27,276 nt of DNA from Euryarchaeota archaeon UBA257 (lineage in GTDB: Archaea > Thermoplasmatota > Poseidoniia > Poseidoniales > Thalassarchaeaceae), in assembly GCA_002498985.1 (NCBI GenBank), contig DAJO01000040.1, forward strand, positions 1-27,276, written 5' to 3'. The notes beneath the pieces are model-generated. The model had not been told where the DNA came from and did not search any database. It worked only from the letters and a program-made list of their open reading frames with translations. The position numbers were made by a program, and so were the translations under genes. This document shows, one piece after another, positions 8,598-16,298 of the stretch (position 1 is the stretch's first letter; every line of letters begins with the position of its first letter).

Positions 8598-9457
8598 TGC
8601 CAATGAATTATGCCTATCACCCAGGAAATGTAGCCCATTCTGGTTCTCCTGAAGTTGCAGACTCTATGGTGCCTTTAGCTAAATCATTGGGGATTAAGCT
8701 CACACCTCTAGAAGGTGCAACGAGTTGTGGTGCAGGAATAATTCGCCAAGCCAATAAAAAGTTACAATTAGCGCTAAATGCTCGTATTTTCGCACAAGCC
8801 GAGGCACTCGGCCTGGAAATAATCACCCCCTGTGCTTCTACAGCAGGAAATCTTTCTGAAGATCTGATGGAATTGAGGGCCGATCCGATCCTATTAGCAG
8901 AAATTAACGATGTATTAGCTAAGACTTGTGGGATGGAATTTACAGGTGAAACCTCAGTCAATCATTTATTGCATGTCATCGTAGATGAAATCGGCCTTGA
9001 TAAAATCAAACCCATGGTTGTAAACCCGATAGATTTCACAGTTGCTTCATATTATGGGCCCAATATGCAACAAGATGGATTTTGCGGTGGTGACGATGTT
9101 TATGATCCAGATTATATGGAACAGCTGATGAAAGTTTTAGGCGGTCAACCAGTTAAATGGGACTCAAGAATGCAAAGTGTAGGTGCTCCTAGCTTGTTAT
9201 CTGAAGAGCCTACAGTCCTCAAATTGTCAGCCTCAGTACTTAACGACGCTAAATCAGAGGGTGCTCAATTAATTGTTAGTGCTTGTAACTTATCTCATTC
9301 TGTCATGGACATATATCAAGGAAAGGCCTCTCAGAGAACTGGTCTCAGAACAAATATTCCAGTCATTCATCTTTGTGAAATATTGACTTTTGCTCTGGGG
9401 CATTATAATACAAGATTCGCTCAACTTAGGACAAGAGTAATGGTAATTGGAGACTAA
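8597..9457 (+). CDS. HdrB/SdhE-like CCG-domain protein with degenerate cysteine motifs
   Basis: The 286 residues have the layout of heterodisulfide reductase subunit B or SdhE: two CCG half-domains. Family landmarks are YAYHPGN at residues 5-11 (normally PGC), ATSCGAG at 42-47 (normally CCG), ITPCAST at 76-82 (normally PCxxC), YYGP at 152-155 (normally YYGC), SVGAP at 194-198 (normally CCGA) and SACNLSH at 228-234 (normally CPLCH). About three of the ten usual ligand cysteines remain (C44, C79, C230), so normal binding of two non-cubane [4Fe-4S] clusters is unlikely. Other cysteines (C111, C163, C260) are outside the motifs. The ATG is in a TAATG overlap with the flavodoxin-SdhB-like gene, and together the pair recalls the SdhB+CCG layout of TfrB. 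Fold-family assignment is fairly sure; function is not. Confidence 0.8.
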   Translation: MPMNYAYHPGNVAHSGSPEVADSMVPLAKSLGIKLTPLEGATSCGAGIIRQANKKLQLALNARIFAQAEALGLEIITPCASTAGNLSEDLMELRADPILLAEINDVLAKTCGMEFTGETSVNHLLHVIVDEIGLDKIKPMVVNPIDFTVASYYGPNMQQDGFCGGDDVYDPDYMEQLMKVLGGQPVKWDSRMQSVGAPSLLSEEPTVLKLSASVLNDAKSEGAQLIVSACNLSHSVMDIYQGKASQRTGLRTNIPVIHLCEILTFALGHYNTRFAQLRTRVMVIGD

Positions 9458-11211
9458 TCATCACTTTCTCTACTAAAATCTTCCAATCCTCTTTGACCAA
9501 TTGGTCTATATTTCGCAGGGTCTGTCTTTTTGGCTTCATCCTTTTCTGTAACGTCTACTTTATTCAAGTCGATTTTTTTCATTATAGGGCGATAAAGTTC
9601 CCTTTCTCTTCTAACGTAATCGGCTGCAGAAATCGTTTCATTATCTCCTATTACAAAGAATCCCTGTATTTTTGATAAGTCTTGATGAGTTTTTCTTGGT
9701 AACTTCCTCCTTACTCTTTGGACCGATCTATACATATTTTCTTCCTTCTTTTGGGCTGAAGATCTCATATTTTCGTCTCGAGTTCCTTCTGCAACAAGGA
9801 CCATTACTTCTCCTTCTCTATGCCTCCCGGTCCTTCCTCTTCTCTGAATTGTTCTAATCTCGCTACCTACTGGCTCATAAAATATGACTAAATCAGCACT
9901 CGGAATATCTAATCCTTCTTCAGCAACCGAGGTTGCTACAAGGACATTGTAATCTCCTTCTCTAAATTTATTTAGAACTTCAATTTGTTCTTTCGGTTTG
10001 AGGCCTTTTTTCCCGGCTCTTTCCGACTGTCCAATCATTTGTACTGATTTGACACCGCTTAAGTCAACCAATGCCTCTTCCAAAGATTCTACAGTATTCC
10101 TAAAAGATGCAAAAATGATAACCTTGCTATTAGGATCCCTTCTCAATCTATGTCTAACCAATCTTCTTACGGTGCCAACTTTATTATGAATTTCTTCCAT
10201 TTTAGATAATGATTCTCTCAATTCAATTATTCTTCTATCTTTGTGGAAATTTTGAATTGATTTACTTGGATTATTATTAAAATCAGCTGAGGCGTCTAAA
10301 AATTCTCTTGCTGCAGTAATTCCTTGTGTCAGTAGGTGATTTATTAGGTGATTCAAGGTCATTGCAGTTGCTATATTGGATACTGATGAATATCCTCTTA
10401 CATCACCCAGTTTAATCGAATGTTGTGCTCTATTCATGGCTTCTTTCAGCCCCCCAAATGAGGGTGGCCCCGTTCTGACATACTTCCCTAGCCTTCTTTC
10501 TCTGTCTACAATACTGCCAATCCATAACTCTAATGGAGTAACTAACATTTTAATTTCTTCAGGGACATTAACTAATATTTCTTGTATTTCTAAACCTGCC
10601 AGGTAATCTTTCAACATGGGGTCATCCGCTTTTCTGATATGAATTCTTTCAATTTTTAATCTACTACAAATCTCATTCACAATCATTGAATTAGAACCGG
10701 GACTAGCAGTAGCGCCCAAAATATGTCCATTTTTTGCCGATAAACAAAACATCTCAGCCGATTGAACCATGGCATGTTTACCTGTGGAATGATGTGCTTC
10801 ATCTAGAATTAGTAATGAACATTCTTCCAACGATAAAATGCCATTTAATACATCATTACGTACAACTTGCGGCGTGGCTACAATGATTTTCGAGGTTTTC
10901 CATAAATCCTCACGTTTTTTTGGAATATTACTTCCAGTTATAGAGACCGCTTCAACATTCTTGATGACTTTTTTTAAATCTTTTAAATGTTGGTCGACTA
11001 GCGCACTTGTAGGTGCGATAAATAGCACCCAACCTTGTTTTGAATGTAATATTTCAGCGATTAACATCCAAGAAACAGCGGTTTTTCCAGCAGCTGTTGG
11101 TAACACAAGTAACATAGATCCAGCAAGTGCTTCATCAACTGCTTCTAGTTGATATGCACGAGCTTCAACAGAGCCCTCAACTAACTCCGTATGTTGAACC
11201 ACGTGTCTCAT
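9454..11211 (-). CDS. Hef/FANCM-type SF2 DNA helicase without nuclease domain
   Basis: The 585-residue superfamily 2 helicase shows its motifs in order. They are motif I LPTAAGKTA (37-45), the Ia-like APTSALVDQH (66-75), TPQVVRND (113-120), motif II LDEAHHS (136-142), motif III GATASPGS (166-173), a long inserted region as in Hef, KVIIFASFRNTVE (motif IV region), TSVAEEGLDIPSADLVI (motif V) and QRRGRTGR (motif VI). This pattern fits the helicase half of Hef/FANCM/Mph1, which remodels stalled forks and branched DNA. The XPF-type nuclease and HhH domains of full-length Hef are absent; the protein ends in a charged tail after GFFVIGD. The minus-strand start at 11211 has an AGGTAGG site just upstream (11218-11224). 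Its 3' end overlaps the convergent HdrB-like gene by four bases. It shares the 292-base upstream gap with the ribosomal cluster. Confidence 0.9.
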   Translation of the reverse strand: MRHVVQHTELVEGSVEARAYQLEAVDEALAGSMLLVLPTAAGKTAVSWMLIAEILHSKQGWVLFIAPTSALVDQHLKDLKKVIKNVEAVSITGSNIPKKREDLWKTSKIIVATPQVVRNDVLNGILSLEECSLLILDEAHHSTGKHAMVQSAEMFCLSAKNGHILGATASPGSNSMIVNEICSRLKIERIHIRKADDPMLKDYLAGLEIQEILVNVPEEIKMLVTPLELWIGSIVDRERRLGKYVRTGPPSFGGLKEAMNRAQHSIKLGDVRGYSSVSNIATAMTLNHLINHLLTQGITAAREFLDASADFNNNPSKSIQNFHKDRRIIELRESLSKMEEIHNKVGTVRRLVRHRLRRDPNSKVIIFASFRNTVESLEEALVDLSGVKSVQMIGQSERAGKKGLKPKEQIEVLNKFREGDYNVLVATSVAEEGLDIPSADLVIFYEPVGSEIRTIQRRGRTGRHREGEVMVLVAEGTRDENMRSSAQKKEENMYRSVQRVRRKLPRKTHQDLSKIQGFFVIGDNETISAADYVRRERELYRPIMKKIDLNKVDVTEKDEAKKTDPAKYRPIGQRGLEDFSRESDD

Positions 11212-11304
11212 AGGTTACCTACCTCAAGGACAGGGTTCAAAATAGTTACACCGCTCGGCTTTTTCATTAATGGCACTTTGAGTGCAATGTTTCATTCCCG
11301 ATTC

Positions 11305-11313
11305 TTTCATAAA
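11305..11313 (+). promoter_or_regulatory. Candidate TATA box for the ribosomal-protein cluster
   Basis: TTTCATAAA lies in the gap between the divergent helicase and uL3 genes. Start of transcription 25-30 bases downstream would fall near 11336, exactly where the foldable segment begins. This agreement is suggestive only. Other AT-rich stretches (for example near 11260-11270) could serve instead, and the helicase promoter must lie in the same gap. Confidence 0.3.
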
Positions 11314-11335
11314 GGGATGGTAAGTCGCAAGGCCG

Positions 11336-11471
11336 CTCACAACGTGAGATACCAGACACTATAGGGCAATGCAAAAGCAACCCGCACACCAAAAATACAT
11401 TCGTGTTTTTGGTTCGGTGTCACGGTATCTCCCTAGCGTTAAGGGCCCGGCAAAATGCCGCACTGCGGCAT
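11336..11471 (+). promoter_or_regulatory. Structured RNA leader candidate upstream of uL3
   Basis: This stretch has no coding frame but strong complementary segments. A closing stem pairs 11346-11353 (GAGATACC) with 11424-11431 (GGTATCTC), continues as 11355-11359 (GACAC) with 11417-11421 (GTGTC), and can extend outward with AACG (11341-11344) and CGTT (11437-11440). Inside are two hairpins. One is GGG/CCC plus TGC/GCA around an AAAA loop (11364-11383). The other is a ten-pair hairpin, 11389-11398 with 11403-11412, with loop ATTC and one G-T wobble. A further hairpin follows at 11455-11471 (ATGCCGC, loop ACT, GCGGCAT). The uL3 ribosome-binding site lies 20 bases further on. It could be an autoregulatory leader of the cluster or a separate small RNA. 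It matches no tRNA, 5S, SRP or RNase P RNA that I know. Confidence 0.5.
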
Positions 11472-11503
11472 AAGTTGGTAATTTAAAAAAGGAGGAAGCA
11501 AAA

Positions 11504-12583
11504 ATGGCTGACCGTAGTAAACCCCGCCGTGGTAGCATGGGCTTTAGCCCTAGAAAAAGGGCAATTAGACCGTATGGTCGTATCACCTCATGGCCGGAAA
11601 CAGATGCATCAGAGATAAGAGTACAAGGATTCGCAGGCTGGAAGGCGGGAATGACTCACGTGTTGATTAGAGATACTAACCCTCATTCTACATCTGCTGG
11701 ACAAGAGGTAAGGAAAGCAGTTACAGTAGTTGAAGTGCCACCTATGAGTGTATTAGCAGTTAGAGGATATAGAATGACTCCATATGGTATGCAAACTTCT
11801 GGTGAGTTTTGGATTAATGCATCAGATGAAGGACCTCAAGGGTTGATGCCTCGATTTGCTAATCAGACACGCGGGGAGCGTGACGCTGAAGAAGGTCGAA
11901 AGCCAGAAAAGAGAGCTGGAAGAATCCCTGGTCGAAGCAATGGTTCGTCAGAGGCAGCCTTCGAGGCCTTAGTAAATTCAGATTTGTGCGATGTTCGTCT
12001 TATTGTTGCAACTCAGCCAGCCATGGTCAAGAGCATAAATAGCAAAACTCCTGAAATTATGGAAGTAGGTTTAGTTGGCGGAGATAATAATGAAAAATTA
12101 ATGTGGGCTAAAGAACGCTTGGGCGGGACAATCACTGCTTCAGATGTTTATGATGTAGGTACTGAAATTGATGTGATTGGCGTAACTAAGGGGAAAGGTT
12201 GGCAAGGTTCAATTAAAAGATGGGGGATCAAACTTCTCAGTCACAAAAATAGTAAGCGCCGAAGACAAGGTGGAAATATGGGTGACTTCGGTACTGGATA
12301 TGTTAGGAAAACTATTCGTCAGGCTGGTCAAACAGGATACCACCAAAGAACTGAGATGAATAAAAGAATTCTCCGTATATCTCAACCAAATGAATCCGAC
12401 ATCACTCCTGAGGGCGGTTTCCTACATTATGGAGAAGTATCAAACGATTACATGATTATCGAAGGAAGCCTTCCTGGGCCTGCTAAGCGTATGCTGAGAT
12501 TCAGGGACGCTATAAGGCCTAGAGCTAGTAAACCAGATGTTGACTTGACATATGTCAGTACATCATCAAAGCAGGGGGTCTGA
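11504..12583 (+). CDS. rpl3: Ribosomal protein uL3
   Basis: Large-subunit protein that binds 23S rRNA early in assembly and reaches toward the peptidyl transferase centre. The 359 residues are at the long end of the archaeal range. Typical segments are GWKAGMTHVLIRD (about residue 45), VTKGKGWQGSIKRWG (about 227), the GNMGDFGTGY finger region and SLPGPAKRMLRFRDAIRP near the C-terminus. A strong GGAGG site at 11491-11495, eight bases before the ATG, fixes the start. It is the first gene of the cluster and follows the foldable leader. uL4 begins four bases after the stop. Confidence 0.97.
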   Translation: MADRSKPRRGSMGFSPRKRAIRPYGRITSWPETDASEIRVQGFAGWKAGMTHVLIRDTNPHSTSAGQEVRKAVTVVEVPPMSVLAVRGYRMTPYGMQTSGEFWINASDEGPQGLMPRFANQTRGERDAEEGRKPEKRAGRIPGRSNGSSEAAFEALVNSDLCDVRLIVATQPAMVKSINSKTPEIMEVGLVGGDNNEKLMWAKERLGGTITASDVYDVGTEIDVIGVTKGKGWQGSIKRWGIKLLSHKNSKRRRQGGNMGDFGTGYVRKTIRQAGQTGYHQRTEMNKRILRISQPNESDITPEGGFLHYGEVSNDYMIIEGSLPGPAKRMLRFRDAIRPRASKPDVDLTYVSTSSKQGV

Positions 12584-12587
12584 ATAG

Positions 12588-13466
12588 ATGAAAGTAAAAA
12601 CTTACAACTTACATTCAAATGTTGAACAGGAAGAGTTGGATGCTGGTTTGTTAGCAGAATCTTATGATGTCGAAACTACTGATGGTAAAGCAATGACTTT
12701 ACCTTCAATTTTTGAATCAGATATCCGTGAAGATTTAGTAAGATCAGCAGTTCATTCTTCCCGTGCTAACCGTAGACAATCATACGGACACAACGAACAT
12801 GATGGAAAGCGTGCACCTCAGCCAGGAATGAAACATTCTGTAGAATGGTGGGGTAAAGGCCGTGGTGTATCTAGAATCATGAGAAAAACAGGTCAAAGGA
12901 CCGGAGCTCAAAATCCACATACACGTGGTGGTCGAAGAGCACATGGTCCTAAAGTAGCTAAGGATTGGTCTCAGAAATTAAACAGTAAGCAGAAAACTCT
13001 CGCTCGTAATTCCGCTATAGCGGCTACAATTAATCCAGAAATGGTCTCATCTCGAGGGCATAATTTCGATGAGAATGTTAGATTCCCAATAATTATCGAT
13101 TCATACACAGAATCTCGCGAAGGTTCTACAGAAAAATTCGATGTTGAATCATTGCCTCTACAGAACTCTACAAGAAAGTTTGTGGCTATGATGGAAGGTT
13201 TGGGTCTTGGTGCTGATTTAAACAGGGCTAAATCTGGAAGAACAATTCGTGCAGGAAAAGGCACTATGAGAGGAAGAAAATATCGTACACCCAAGAGTAT
13301 TTTGTTGGTAGTTGCGAATCGAGATGGTTTACATAAAGCCGCAAGGAATGTACCAGGTGTTGACGTTGTAGCAGCTAAAGATTTGTGTGCTGAAGATCTC
13401 GCACCGGGTGGAGATTTAGGTCGACTTACAGTTTGGACTAAGTCAGCAATAAAGGCAATGGAGTGA
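12588..13466 (+). CDS. rpl4: Ribosomal protein uL4
   Basis: Large-subunit protein lining the exit tunnel. The 292 residues are somewhat longer than most archaeal uL4 proteins. The tunnel loop is clear (HSVEWWGKGRGVSRIMRKTG, then RGGRRAHGP, residues about 83-125). So is the C-terminal globular part, with TIRAGKGTMRGRKYRTPKS and LLVVANRDGLHKAARNVPGV. It lies four bases after uL3 with little room for a leader, consistent with a single transcript. Its stop overlaps a GTG that could in principle start uL23. In bacteria the equivalent protein regulates its own operon; whether that holds here is not visible. Confidence 0.97.
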   Translation: MKVKTYNLHSNVEQEELDAGLLAESYDVETTDGKAMTLPSIFESDIREDLVRSAVHSSRANRRQSYGHNEHDGKRAPQPGMKHSVEWWGKGRGVSRIMRKTGQRTGAQNPHTRGGRRAHGPKVAKDWSQKLNSKQKTLARNSAIAATINPEMVSSRGHNFDENVRFPIIIDSYTESREGSTEKFDVESLPLQNSTRKFVAMMEGLGLGADLNRAKSGRTIRAGKGTMRGRKYRTPKSILLVVANRDGLHKAARNVPGVDVVAAKDLCAEDLAPGGDLGRLTVWTKSAIKAME

Positions 13467-13471
13467 TAAAA

Positions 13472-13762
13472 ATGGTAAATCCTTACGATATAATTTTGAT
13501 GCCTTGGATTACAGAGAAAACTTTAGAGGCTCGTAGAGTCGCAGATTTAGAGAATAATTACAGAGAGAATAATAATCGAATCGAGTTCATTGTTCGTAGA
13601 GAATCAACTAAAAAACAAATCCGTGATGCTGTTGAGATGCTTTTAGATGTTAAAGTGGCCAAAGTGAATACGAAAATAACAATCACAGGTAAGCATGCAA
13701 GTATTAGGCTTGCAGAAGGATATGATGCAGAGGAGGCCGCGCTTAAGTTAGGCGCTTTCTGA
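13472..13762 (+). CDS. rpl23: Ribosomal protein uL23
   Basis: Large-subunit protein at the tunnel exit, part of the docking site for SRP and nascent-chain factors. It has 96 residues from the ATG at 13472 and begins MVNPYDIILMPWITEKTLEA, which fits the family N-terminus. An in-frame GTG at 13463 overlaps the uL4 stop. I prefer the ATG because GGAGTG at 13460-13465 is correctly spaced as its ribosome-binding site. Conserved elements include IEFIVRRESTKKQIRDAVE and VNTKIT, followed by a glycine/lysine segment near the C-terminus. Confidence 0.95.
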   Translation: MVNPYDIILMPWITEKTLEARRVADLENNYRENNNRIEFIVRRESTKKQIRDAVEMLLDVKVAKVNTKITITGKHASIRLAEGYDAEEAALKLGAF

Positions 13763-13772
13763 GGGTGATATT

Positions 13773-14501
13773 ATGGGTAAAAGAACAAGATCACAACGTA
13801 GGGGTTCAAGCCCTAAAAACAAAGTTTCGAGTCATCGATTCCCAGCTATGAATAAGCTTCCAAGAGTCAATGGTGAGATTGCAGAAGTAGTAGATTTAGT
13901 ACATAGTCCAGTGCACACAACTCCTCTTGCTAAAATTAAGTTTGAAGACGGCAGAATAGGTCACATGGCAGCTCCTGAGGGAATATCAGTAGGGCAAAAC
14001 ATCGCTTTCGGTGATAATGTCTCATTAAGGCCTGGAAATGTAACAACTCTCGATAAAATCCCTGAGGGGACTCCTGTATGCAATGTTGAACTAAGACCAG
14101 GAGATGGAGGCAAACTTGCACGTTCTGGAGGGAACTCTGCAATCTTAGAGACTAGAATGGACGATAAAGTTCGAGTTAGATTACCTAGCGGGCGTTTGAA
14201 AGAACTCAATGCAAAGTGTCGAGCAACCATAGGCGTACTTTCAGGTCATGGAAGAACCGAAAAACCGTTGATGAAGGCTGGAGCCGCACATTACAGGGCA
14301 AAAGCACGTGGTAAATTATATCCAACAGTAAGTGGTGTTGCAATGAACCCAGTAGATCACCCTCATGGTGGTGGAAATCACCAAGCAGTTCACGGACCAA
14401 ACTCGGTTAGCCGAAATGCTCCACCTGGTAAGAAGGTAGGGAACATTGCTCCAAGAAGAACAGGTCGTGGCCGTGTAAGGGCGAAAGATGAGGAGGTATA
14501 A
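13773..14501 (+). CDS. rpl2: Ribosomal protein uL2
   Basis: Large-subunit protein needed for subunit association and located near the peptidyl transferase centre. The 242 residues match archaeal uL2. The best mark is NPVDHPHGGGNHQ at about residue 192, containing the highly conserved histidine region. RMDDKVRVRLPSGR and the basic N-terminus MGKRTRSQRRGSSPKNK also fit. A GAGGGTGAT site precedes the start, ten bases after the uL23 stop. uS19 follows after two bases. Confidence 0.97.
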   Translation: MGKRTRSQRRGSSPKNKVSSHRFPAMNKLPRVNGEIAEVVDLVHSPVHTTPLAKIKFEDGRIGHMAAPEGISVGQNIAFGDNVSLRPGNVTTLDKIPEGTPVCNVELRPGDGGKLARSGGNSAILETRMDDKVRVRLPSGRLKELNAKCRATIGVLSGHGRTEKPLMKAGAAHYRAKARGKLYPTVSGVAMNPVDHPHGGGNHQAVHGPNSVSRNAPPGKKVGNIAPRRTGRGRVRAKDEEV

Positions 14502-14503
14502 GT

Positions 14504-15004
14504 ATGGCAAGAAAATCCAAGAAAATGTTCCGTTCACCTAAATTAGCGCGTCGACAAGCTAGAAAGCGCCGTTCTCAAATCTCAGAACGCCGAAAGAAAG
14601 AATTCTTATGGAGAGGTTACACAATTGAAGAGTTAAAACAAATGCCTCTCTACCCTCCTGAAGACGATTTGAGTGCAATTTGCATTGCTACTTTAATGCC
14701 GTCTCGTGCAAAGAGGTCATTATCTCGCGGTTTAAATCTTGATTGTGAAAAATTACTTGAAAAAATTAGAGGTAATACTTCAGGAAAAGTAATCAGAACA
14801 CATTCTAGAAGAATGTACATTCTGCCAGAAATGGTAGGGACCACAATTGGAATCCACAATGGTAAGGATTTCGTAAACGTAGAAATTATTCCAGAAATGA
14901 TAGGTCATGCTTTAGGTGAATTTGCAATGACAAGAAGTTCAGTAACCCACACAGGTCCAGGTGTTGGTGCTACGAGATCTTCTACACACGTGGCGTTGAA
15001 GTGA
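14504..15004 (+). CDS. rps19: Ribosomal protein uS19
   Basis: Small-subunit head protein contacting uS13 and A-site tRNA. The 166 residues include a basic N-terminal extension (RSPKLARRQARKRRSQISER) that makes it longer than bacterial forms. The family core is seen in HSRRMYILPEMVGTTIGIHN, GKDFVNVEIIPEMIGHALGE and a C-terminal TGPGVGATRSS. An AGGAGGT site overlapping the end of uL2 sets the ATG at 14504. Confidence 0.97.
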   Translation: MARKSKKMFRSPKLARRQARKRRSQISERRKKEFLWRGYTIEELKQMPLYPPEDDLSAICIATLMPSRAKRSLSRGLNLDCEKLLEKIRGNTSGKVIRTHSRRMYILPEMVGTTIGIHNGKDFVNVEIIPEMIGHALGEFAMTRSSVTHTGPGVGATRSSTHVALK

Positions 15005-15013
15005 GGTGAAAAA

Positions 15014-15538
15014 ATGAGTAGAATAACAGGTAAATCACAATCAGGATACACACAACTTCTCGAAGGCTCAAACTTAGTTTCAGCCCGTGCAGTGAATGTC
15101 GATGTTCATCAGAAACATTGTCTGCACATCGCAAAGGCGTTACGCGGAATGAATGCTTCCGATGCAATTTCATATTTAGAAGACGTAATTGCTGAAAAGA
15201 AAGCAATTCCTTACACACGCCGTACACGTAGAGGTCGCGGTGGAAATACTATGGCAGGCCACAGAAAAGGAAAAATGGGTCCTGGCAAGTTTCCTCGCAA
15301 AGCCTCTAAAGTATTCATTAAGCTCATAAACAGTGCAATGGATAATGCTCGTCAAAGGTACGACTCAATAGAGCCTGACGAAATGGTCATTACGCACCTT
15401 GCATCACATCGTGGGCAGATCCATCGTGGATGGAGACCTCGGGCTCAAGGCCGTGCAACTCCTGATAATCATTATCAAGTAAATATTGAAATATTCTTGG
15501 AACATTTCGGTGAAGAAGAAGTAGAGGATGAATTCTGA
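15014..15538 (+). CDS. rpl22: Ribosomal protein uL22
   Basis: Large-subunit protein whose hairpin lines the exit tunnel. The 174 residues are in the archaeal/eukaryotic size range. Markers include ARAVNVDVHQKHCLHIAKAL, AISYLEDVIAEKKAIPY, the basic RRTRRGRGGNTMAGHR stretch and AQGRATPDNHYQVNIEIFL near the end. A GAGGTGA site at 15003-15009 overlaps the uS19 stop. The C-terminus is acidic (GEEEVEDEF). Confidence 0.96.
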   Translation: MSRITGKSQSGYTQLLEGSNLVSARAVNVDVHQKHCLHIAKALRGMNASDAISYLEDVIAEKKAIPYTRRTRRGRGGNTMAGHRKGKMGPGKFPRKASKVFIKLINSAMDNARQRYDSIEPDEMVITHLASHRGQIHRGWRPRAQGRATPDNHYQVNIEIFLEHFGEEEVEDEF

Positions 15539-15548
15539 GGTGTAAAAA

Positions 15549-16298
15549 ATGAAGCAAAACACAATTAGAACTTTCATTAATCGCAATGTAGAACGTCAAC
15601 TTGTACGTGAGTATTTACTCAAAGAGACAGAACGTGCAGGTTTTGGAGGACTTGATTTTAATAGAACTCCAGAAGGGACCAAAGTAACTCTTCACGCAGA
15701 ACAAGTAGGTCGTGTAATAGGCCGTAGAGGAAAAGTAATTCATGAATTACAAAGAAGACTGCAAGAAGATTTCAATTTAGAGAATCCTCATCTCGAAGTA
15801 ACAGAGATAGAGGAACAACGTTTGAATGCTCAAGTAATGGCTAGTAGACTCGCCAGTTCATTAGAAAGAGGTTGGTTCTTCAGAAGAGCTGGCCACAGTA
15901 CTGCTCAGAATATCATGGATGCTGGCGCTAGAGGGTGCCTAATCATTATTTCAGGAAAGATAACTGGTGCAAGGCACAGAGTTGAGAAGTTCCAAAAGGG
16001 GCATATCAAGTTCTGTGGTGAAACAGCATTAGAATTCATGGATACAGGTTTCTCAGTTTGTGTAAAGAAATTGGGGACAATTGGTTGTACAGTTAGGATA
16101 ATGCGTAAAGGGGTACAACTTCCTCATGAAATTAATATTCATGAGCGCCACGAAGTAGGGCTCGATCCTATAGCTGAAGTCTCAATGATTGAAGCACCTT
16201 CTGAAGAAATAGTTGAGTCTGAAGCTGAAGATGTAGTAGACTCTGTATTGCAAAAGATGGCAGACATTGAAACTGCTGATGTAAAGGAGGAAGAGTGA
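15549..16298 (+). CDS. rps3: Ribosomal protein uS3
   Basis: Small-subunit protein at the mRNA entry channel. The 249 residues contain a type II KH domain with the nucleic-acid-binding loop GRVIGRRGKVIHELQRRL (about residues 54-71). The C-terminal domain has RGCLIIISGKITGARHRVEK and MRKGVQLPHEINIHERH. The last 50 residues are acidic and look disordered, a common archaeal trait. A GAGGTG site (15537-15542) precedes the ATG. uL29 begins on the base after the stop. Confidence 0.97.
   Translation: MKQNTIRTFINRNVERQLVREYLLKETERAGFGGLDFNRTPEGTKVTLHAEQVGRVIGRRGKVIHELQRRLQEDFNLENPHLEVTEIEEQRLNAQVMASRLASSLERGWFFRRAGHSTAQNIMDAGARGCLIIISGKITGARHRVEKFQKGHIKFCGETALEFMDTGFSVCVKKLGTIGCTVRIMRKGVQLPHEINIHERHEVGLDPIAEVSMIEAPSEEIVESEAEDVVDSVLQKMADIETADVKEEE

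Noticed and set aside
11272..11285. Hairpin GCACT-TTG-AGTGC as a terminator
   Set aside because: Only five pairs, no T tract follows on either strand, and both flanking genes begin rather than end here.
11411..11433. GGTTCGGTGTC as a tRNA T-arm
   Set aside because: No matching T stem, acceptor stem or anticodon arm can be drawn around it.
13463..13471. GTG at 13463 as the uL23 start
   Set aside because: It overlaps the uL4 stop and lies inside the ribosome-binding site of the ATG at 13472, which gives the normal uL23 N-terminus.
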